Origin: Luteibacter rhizovicinus
Lineage (GTDB): Bacteria; Pseudomonadota; Gammaproteobacteria; Xanthomonadales; Rhodanobacteraceae
DNA: 64,000 nucleotides
Assembly: GCF_004342265.1 (NCBI RefSeq)
Contig: NZ_SMCS01000002.1
Coordinates: 496,001 to 560,000, forward strand
Reading direction: 5' to 3'
Within the stretch, counting starts at the first letter, position 1; every line of letters begins with the position of its first letter. Below are positions 60,092-64,000 of this stretch, in pieces. The translations under genes were made by a program, and so were the position numbers. The notes beneath the pieces were generated by a model that worked only from the letters and a program-made list of their open reading frames with translations, had not been told where the DNA came from and ran no database searches.

Positions 60092-61107
60092 GCTTGTTGC
60101 CTGCCCGGATGCGCGCTATCGAGATATCCCGGCCGGGCCCTCCCGACGTGCTGAAGATCGCCGACCGCCCGGTGCCTTCGCTGCGCCCGGGCGATGTCCT
60201 GATCCGCGTGGCCGCTGCCGGCATCAATCGCGCCGACACGGGCCAGCGCGCCGGAACTTATCCGCCGCCGCCCGGCGCTTCGGACCTGCCGGGCCTGGAA
60301 GTGTCCGGCCGCATCGCCGCCGTGGGCGCGGATGTCGACGACTGGCGGGTGGGCGACGCTGTCTGCGCGCTGGTCGACGGCGGCGGCTATGCCGAATACG
60401 TGGCGGCACCGGCGGGGCAGTGCCTGCCCGTACCGAAGGGCCTGGACTGGGTGCAGGCTGCAGCGCTGCCGGAAACCTGCTTCACGGTATGGACGAACGT
60501 ATTCGACCGCGCGCGACTGGTTGCCGGCGAGACCTTCCTGGTCCACGGCGGCAGCAGCGGCATCGGCACCACCGCGATTCCTCTCGCCAAAGCCTTCGGT
60601 GCGCGGGTGTTCGCCACGGTGGGTTCACGCGAGAAGGCCGAGGCGTGCCTTGCGCTGGGCGCCGAGCGAGCGATCAATTATCGCGAGGAAGATTTCGTCG
60701 CCGTGGTGAAACAGCTCACGGACGGCGCGGGTGTGGACGTGATCCTCGACATGGTCGGCGGCGACTACGCACCCCGCAACCTCGACGCGCTGGCGCTCGA
60801 TGGCCGTCTGGTCATGATCGCCCTGCCGCATGGCCGGACGGCCGAACTCGACCTGGGCAAGATCATCTTCCGCCGGCTGACCGTTACGGGCTCCGGCTTG
60901 CGCGCCCTGCCCGCCGCGCGCAAGGTGGTCATTGGCCGGGAGTTGCGCGAGAAGGTGTGGCCATTGATCGAAGCCGGCACCTTCCGCCCTCTCGTGCATG
61001 CTCTTTTCGGTTTCGCGGATGCCGCCAAAGCGCATACCCTGATGGAAGATGGCTCGCATATCGGCAAGATCGTTCTGGAAATTGATAGCTCTCTCGCCTC
61101 ACCTTAA
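60088..61107 (+). CDS. NAD(P)H-quinone oxidoreductase (PIG3 type)
   Basis: 339 residues, zinc-free medium-chain reductase. AGINRADTGQRAGTYPPPPGA and LPGLEVSGRIAAVG in the N-terminal domain, cofactor motif HGGSSGIGTTAIPLAKAFGA in the Rossmann domain. Matches the TP53I3/PIG3 group; reduces quinones with NADPH. The start overlaps the slt stop (ATGA). Confidence 0.93.
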   Translation: MSLLPARMRAIEISRPGPPDVLKIADRPVPSLRPGDVLIRVAAAGINRADTGQRAGTYPPPPGASDLPGLEVSGRIAAVGADVDDWRVGDAVCALVDGGGYAEYVAAPAGQCLPVPKGLDWVQAAALPETCFTVWTNVFDRARLVAGETFLVHGGSSGIGTTAIPLAKAFGARVFATVGSREKAEACLALGAERAINYREEDFVAVVKQLTDGAGVDVILDMVGGDYAPRNLDALALDGRLVMIALPHGRTAELDLGKIIFRRLTVTGSGLRALPAARKVVIGRELREKVWPLIEAGTFRPLVHALFGFADAAKAHTLMEDGSHIGKIVLEIDSSLASP

Positions 61108-61116
61108 GGGCTACAC

Positions 61117-62055
61117 ATGAAACCGCAGCGCATCGTCATACTCGGCGGCACGGGCTTCGTCGGCAGCATTCTGGTGCCCCGCCTCGCCGCCGACGGTCAT
61201 AACATCGTGCTGCTTTCGCGCAACCGCCAGAAGCGACGGCCCAGCGCCGTGGCGCCGGGCGTCACGCTGCGTTCCGCGGATATCTACGACTCCGCTGCGT
61301 TGCGACCGTATTTCTCGGAAGCCGACACGGTGATGAACCTCGTCGGCATCCTCAACGAACGCGGACGCGACACGTTTCAGCGCGCGCATATCGACCTGAC
61401 GAAGACGATCATCGATACGTGTCGCGATACAGGCGTACGCCGGCTCCACCAGATGAGTTCGCTGAAAGCGGGTCAGGGTCTGTCCCGTTACCTCAAGACG
61501 CGCGGCGAAGCCGAAGCGCTGGTGAAGCACTCCGGCCTCGACTGGACGCTCTACGAACCCAGCACTATTTTCGGGCCCGGCGACGGACTGGTAACGCGCT
61601 TCGCCTCGCTGCTGCGTCTGATGCCGGTCCTTCCACTCGCGCGGCCGAAGGCGAAAATGGCCCCGGTCTATGTGGGCGATGTCGCCGAGGCGATCGCACG
61701 CTGCGTCGGCGACACGGCGCTGTCGCTCAACCGTACGTTCGAACTCTACGGACGGGAGACGCTCTCGCTGATCGACATTGTGCGCCGCATCCGCGACGAG
61801 ACCCATCCACGCCGCGCTGTCATACCGCTGCCGGACAGCCTTGGACTTCTCCAGGCGGAAGTCGCGCAATGGATGCCCGGCAAACCGTTCTCGCCCGACA
61901 ATTTCCGTTCGCTACGCACCGATTCGGTCGGCAAGACCGATGGCCTGGCCATGCTGGGCATCCAGCCGCAGTCGTTTACCGCATGGCTACCGCGCCTGCT
62001 CGGCAAGGCGGTGCGCCAGCGACGTCTGGACGACGCGCGCGGCATGCGCCGTTAA
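61117..62055 (+). CDS. NDUFA9-like NAD(P)-binding protein
   Basis: 312 residues. Extended SDR: dinucleotide motif [62 protein letters not shown]. This is the group annotated as complex I NDUFA9-subunit family in proteobacteria, where a real role in complex I is unproven. Tyr of the usual active site seems replaced ([11 protein letters not shown]). Nine bases after the quinone reductase gene. Confidence 0.88.
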   Translation: MKPQRIVILGGTGFVGSILVPRLAADGHNIVLLSRNRQKRRPSAVAPGVTLRSADIYDSAALRPYFSEADTVMNLVGILNERGRDTFQRAHIDLTKTIIDTCRDTGVRRLHQMSSLKAGQGLSRYLKTRGEAEALVKHSGLDWTLYEPSTIFGPGDGLVTRFASLLRLMPVLPLARPKAKMAPVYVGDVAEAIARCVGDTALSLNRTFELYGRETLSLIDIVRRIRDETHPRRAVIPLPDSLGLLQAEVAQWMPGKPFSPDNFRSLRTDSVGKTDGLAMLGIQPQSFTAWLPRLLGKAVRQRRLDDARGMRR

Positions 62056-62065
62056 TATCTCTGGC

Positions 62066-63295
62066 ATGAAGACTTATCTGGTAGGCGGCGCCGTCCGCGA
62101 CAAGCTGCTCGGACGTCCCGTGGTCGACCGCGATTTCGTGGTGGTCGGCGCTTCGCCCGACGAGATGATCGCGGCCGGCTACAAAGCCGTCGGCAAGGAT
62201 TTCCCGGTTTTCCTCGAAGCGAAGACTGGCGAGGAATACGCGCTGGCTCGCACCGAACGTAAGACGGGTCGCGGTTATCACGGTTTCGCGTTTCAGGCCG
62301 ACGCATCGGTCACCCTGGAACAGGATCTGGAACGGCGCGACCTCACGATCAACGCCATCGCCGAAGCGGACGACGGCACGCTGGTCGATCCCTATGGCGG
62401 CGTGCGCGACATCGAGGCGCGCATGCTGCGCCATGTGTCCGATGCTTTCGTCGAAGATCCCGTGCGCCTGCTGCGCGTGGCGCGATTCGCCGCGCGGTAC
62501 GCACCGCTTGGATTCACCGTCGCGGCCGAAACCATGGCGCTGATGCGGCGGATGGTCGCCGACGGCGAGATCGATCATCTCGTTCCCGAACGGGTATGGG
62601 CGGAAACGCGCAAAGCGCTGGCGGAACCGAAACCGTCGGCCTTTCTCAAGGTGCTGCGCGAAAGCGGCGCCTTACGCGTGCTGTTTCCCGAAGTCGACGC
62701 GCTTTACGGCGTGCCGCAGCGAGCCGAGTACCACCCCGAAATCGACTGCGGCATCCATATCGAACTGGTGCTGGACATGGCCGCACGCATCGCGCCCGGC
62801 GATGCGCTGGTCGGGTACTGCGCGCTCACGCACGATCTGGGCAAGGCGCTGACGCCCGAGGAGATATTGCCGCGCCACGTCATGCACGAGCAGCGCGGCA
62901 TCGAGCCGGTGCGCGAAATGTCGTTGCGACTGAAAGTGCCGACCGAATTCGCCGTGCTCGCCGAAGCGGTATGCCGTTACCACCTCAATGCGCACATGGC
63001 CTTCGAACTGAAGCCGGCGACGATCCTGAAGATGCTCGACAGCCTGGGCGCGCTGCGCCGGCCCGAGCGTTTGGAGGTTTTCCTCCGTGCCTGCGAGGCG
63101 GACAAGCGCGGCCGCCTGGGCAGTGCGGATGCCAGCTATCCGCAGGCTGCGTTTCTGCGTGCCGCGCGCGAAGCGGCGGCAGGCGTTACGTCGCAACCGT
63201 TCGTCGACCAGGGCCTGACCGGCCCGGCCATCGGCGAGGCGATGGATCGCGCACGGGTGAAGGCGATTGCGGCTGTGCCGAAGCCGATACCGTAA
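62066..63295 (+). CDS. cca: Multifunctional CCA tRNA nucleotidyltransferase
   Basis: 409 residues. Class II head with [13 protein letters not shown], catalytic DRD ([10 protein letters not shown]), [10 protein letters not shown], then an HD phosphohydrolase domain with [10 protein letters not shown], the gammaproteobacterial CCA type. Adds and repairs the 3' CCA of tRNAs. Eleven bases after the previous gene. Confidence 0.96.
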   Translation: MKTYLVGGAVRDKLLGRPVVDRDFVVVGASPDEMIAAGYKAVGKDFPVFLEAKTGEEYALARTERKTGRGYHGFAFQADASVTLEQDLERRDLTINAIAEADDGTLVDPYGGVRDIEARMLRHVSDAFVEDPVRLLRVARFAARYAPLGFTVAAETMALMRRMVADGEIDHLVPERVWAETRKALAEPKPSAFLKVLRESGALRVLFPEVDALYGVPQRAEYHPEIDCGIHIELVLDMAARIAPGDALVGYCALTHDLGKALTPEEILPRHVMHEQRGIEPVREMSLRLKVPTEFAVLAEAVCRYHLNAHMAFELKPATILKMLDSLGALRRPERLEVFLRACEADKRGRLGSADASYPQAAFLRAAREAAAGVTSQPFVDQGLTGPAIGEAMDRARVKAIAAVPKPIP

Positions 63296-63340
63296 TCCGG
63301 AGTGCCTTAGTGCTTTCTGTGGGAGCACAGAGCACAGAGA

Positions 63341-63362
63341 AACGCCGTGCCGTTGCGGCGTT
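63341..63362. terminator. Hairpin between convergent cca and methyltransferase genes
   Basis: AACGCCG-TGCCGTTG-CGGCGTT overlaps the minus-strand stop codon. Without a T-run it is only a possible terminator; a CTGTG/CACAG stem with GGAG lies just before it at 63318-63331. Confidence 0.35.
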
Positions 63363-64000
63363 ACAACCGCGAGCCCTGATCCGCCAGCATCAGTTCCGCC
63401 GGTAGCGCGACGGCGTCGATGCCGCGCGCGAACAGCATCGCCTGAAAACGCTCGCCCATTTCTTCGGGCATGGTCAGCTTCTTCACCTGCTGGGCCAGAC
63501 GATAACGCGTCGCCTCGTCTTCGGTAGCCATGTAGCCGGCTTCGAAGAACTCCTGCAAACCCGACGCGATGAGAAACTGCGCCTGCGGAACATAAGCCGC
63601 CACACCGAAGCCGGCGTTGTTGCCCGCTTCGGCCAGCGCGGTGAAATCCACGGACGACGTGAGGTCCTGCAGACCCGGGGCGTAGAAAGGATCGGCATGC
63701 GTGTAGTGCCGGTAGAAAGCGCGCAACGTGCCGTCGGTGCGCTCGGGCAGATAGAACTCCGCACGCGGATAGCCATAGTCGATGAAGAGCATCGCGCCCG
63801 TTTCCAGCATACCGCCCACGGCCTGCATCCAGTACGGCAACTGCGGAAGGACCTCGGTGCGATAACCCGCCTCGAACTCGCGACCGAGATCGCGCTCCAG
63901 ATGACGCACGGCACCGCCTGTGAGCGCATCGGCGGGACGATCGATACGTGTCAACCCCCCATCGCCATTCAGTACGACGTATTCCTCGTACACCTCGCCA
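63361..64000 (-). CDS. MidA/NDUFAF7-like SAM-dependent methyltransferase (5' end outside window)
   Basis: The frame runs off the window edge, so only the C-terminal ~212 residues are seen. FIDYGYPRAEFYLPERTDGTLRAFYRHY is diagnostic for the DUF185/MidA (NDUFAF7) family, with LTSSVDFTALAEAG and GLQEFFEAG after. The N-terminal SAM site is missing. The mitochondrial member methylates an arginine of complex I; bacterial substrates are unsure. Convergent with cca. Confidence 0.9.
   Translation of the reverse strand, partial: GEVYEEYVVLNGDGGLTRIDRPADALTGGAVRHLERDLGREFEAGYRTEVLPQLPYWMQAVGGMLETGAMLFIDYGYPRAEFYLPERTDGTLRAFYRHYTHADPFYAPGLQDLTSSVDFTALAEAGNNAGFGVAAYVPQAQFLIASGLQEFFEAGYMATEDEATRYRLAQQVKKLTMPEEMGERFQAMLFARGIDAVALPAELMLADQGSRL

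Overview
The window is GC-rich chromosomal DNA from a gammaproteobacterium. It is most likely a member of Xanthomonadales, close to Rhodanobacteraceae (Luteibacter/Dyella type). This placement is inferred from the gene content (TatABC-ArgO, EnvC-CtpA, a caa/aa3-type cox-cta cluster, minimal PutA), from intergenic palindromes built on GTAGGAGC, and above all from a toxin with a C-terminal domain of the kind recognised by Xanthomonadales VirD4 (XVIPCD). No ribosomal RNA, tRNA, CRISPR array, prophage or insertion sequence was seen.

Layout. 1-9.2 kb: the C-terminal part of an SMC-like ATPase with a coupled EF-hand protein, a GGDEF diguanylate cyclase, a VIT/FUSC membrane pair, and an ABC-2 exporter flanked by two DUF1993 paralogues, the second coupled to the 3-methyladenine glycosylase tag. 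9.2-15 kb: dinG-hutD-ychJ, each overlapping the next by 4 bases, then two tandem SDR oxidoreductases and an NRDE protein. 15-21 kb: gltBD (glutamate synthase). 21-29 kb: envC-ctpA (cell division and envelope proteolysis), tatABC-argO, a SYLF lipid-binding protein, hemH and a hydrolase. 29-37 kb: a cytochrome c oxidase locus on the minus strand (DUF2244, coxB, coxA, a 42-residue membrane protein, coxC, SURF1, a Sco-like protein, ctaA, ctaB) with a plus-strand DUF2909 gene inside it. 37-40.5 kb: putA. 40.5-46 kb: an accessory island with virD4, a lipoprotein and a DUF2235-type phospholipase toxin. 46-64 kb: 2OG oxygenase, DUF1348, M3 peptidase, bioD, free methionine sulfoxide reductase, engB, cytochrome c4 with two DsbA-like thiol oxidases, an endonuclease/phosphatase-like protein, a GH17 membrane protein, soluble lytic transglycosylase, quinone oxidoreductase, an NDUFA9-like protein, cca and a partial MidA-type methyltransferase.

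How the genes work together. Most blocks are housekeeping: respiration and haem (hemH, ctaA, ctaB, SURF1, coxABC, cytochrome c4), nitrogen assimilation (gltBD, putA), envelope maintenance (envC, ctpA, slt, tat, dsb), and DNA/RNA upkeep (tag, dinG, cca). The exception is 41.4-46.0 kb. There a lone type IV coupling protein, a probable immunity lipoprotein and a phospholipase-XVIPCD effector form a three-gene operon behind an intergenic region rich in palindromes. This looks like a contact-dependent antibacterial module of the Xanthomonadales type IV secretion system, with none of the other VirB genes nearby.

Two non-coding patterns recur. A family of ~138-bp elements has inverted GTAGGAGC ends and, in two copies, a conserved interior (21.2, 24.0 and 40.6 kb; half-copies elsewhere supply stop codons of tag and ychJ). 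A perfect 35-bp G-rich inverted repeat lies between the cox cluster and putA.
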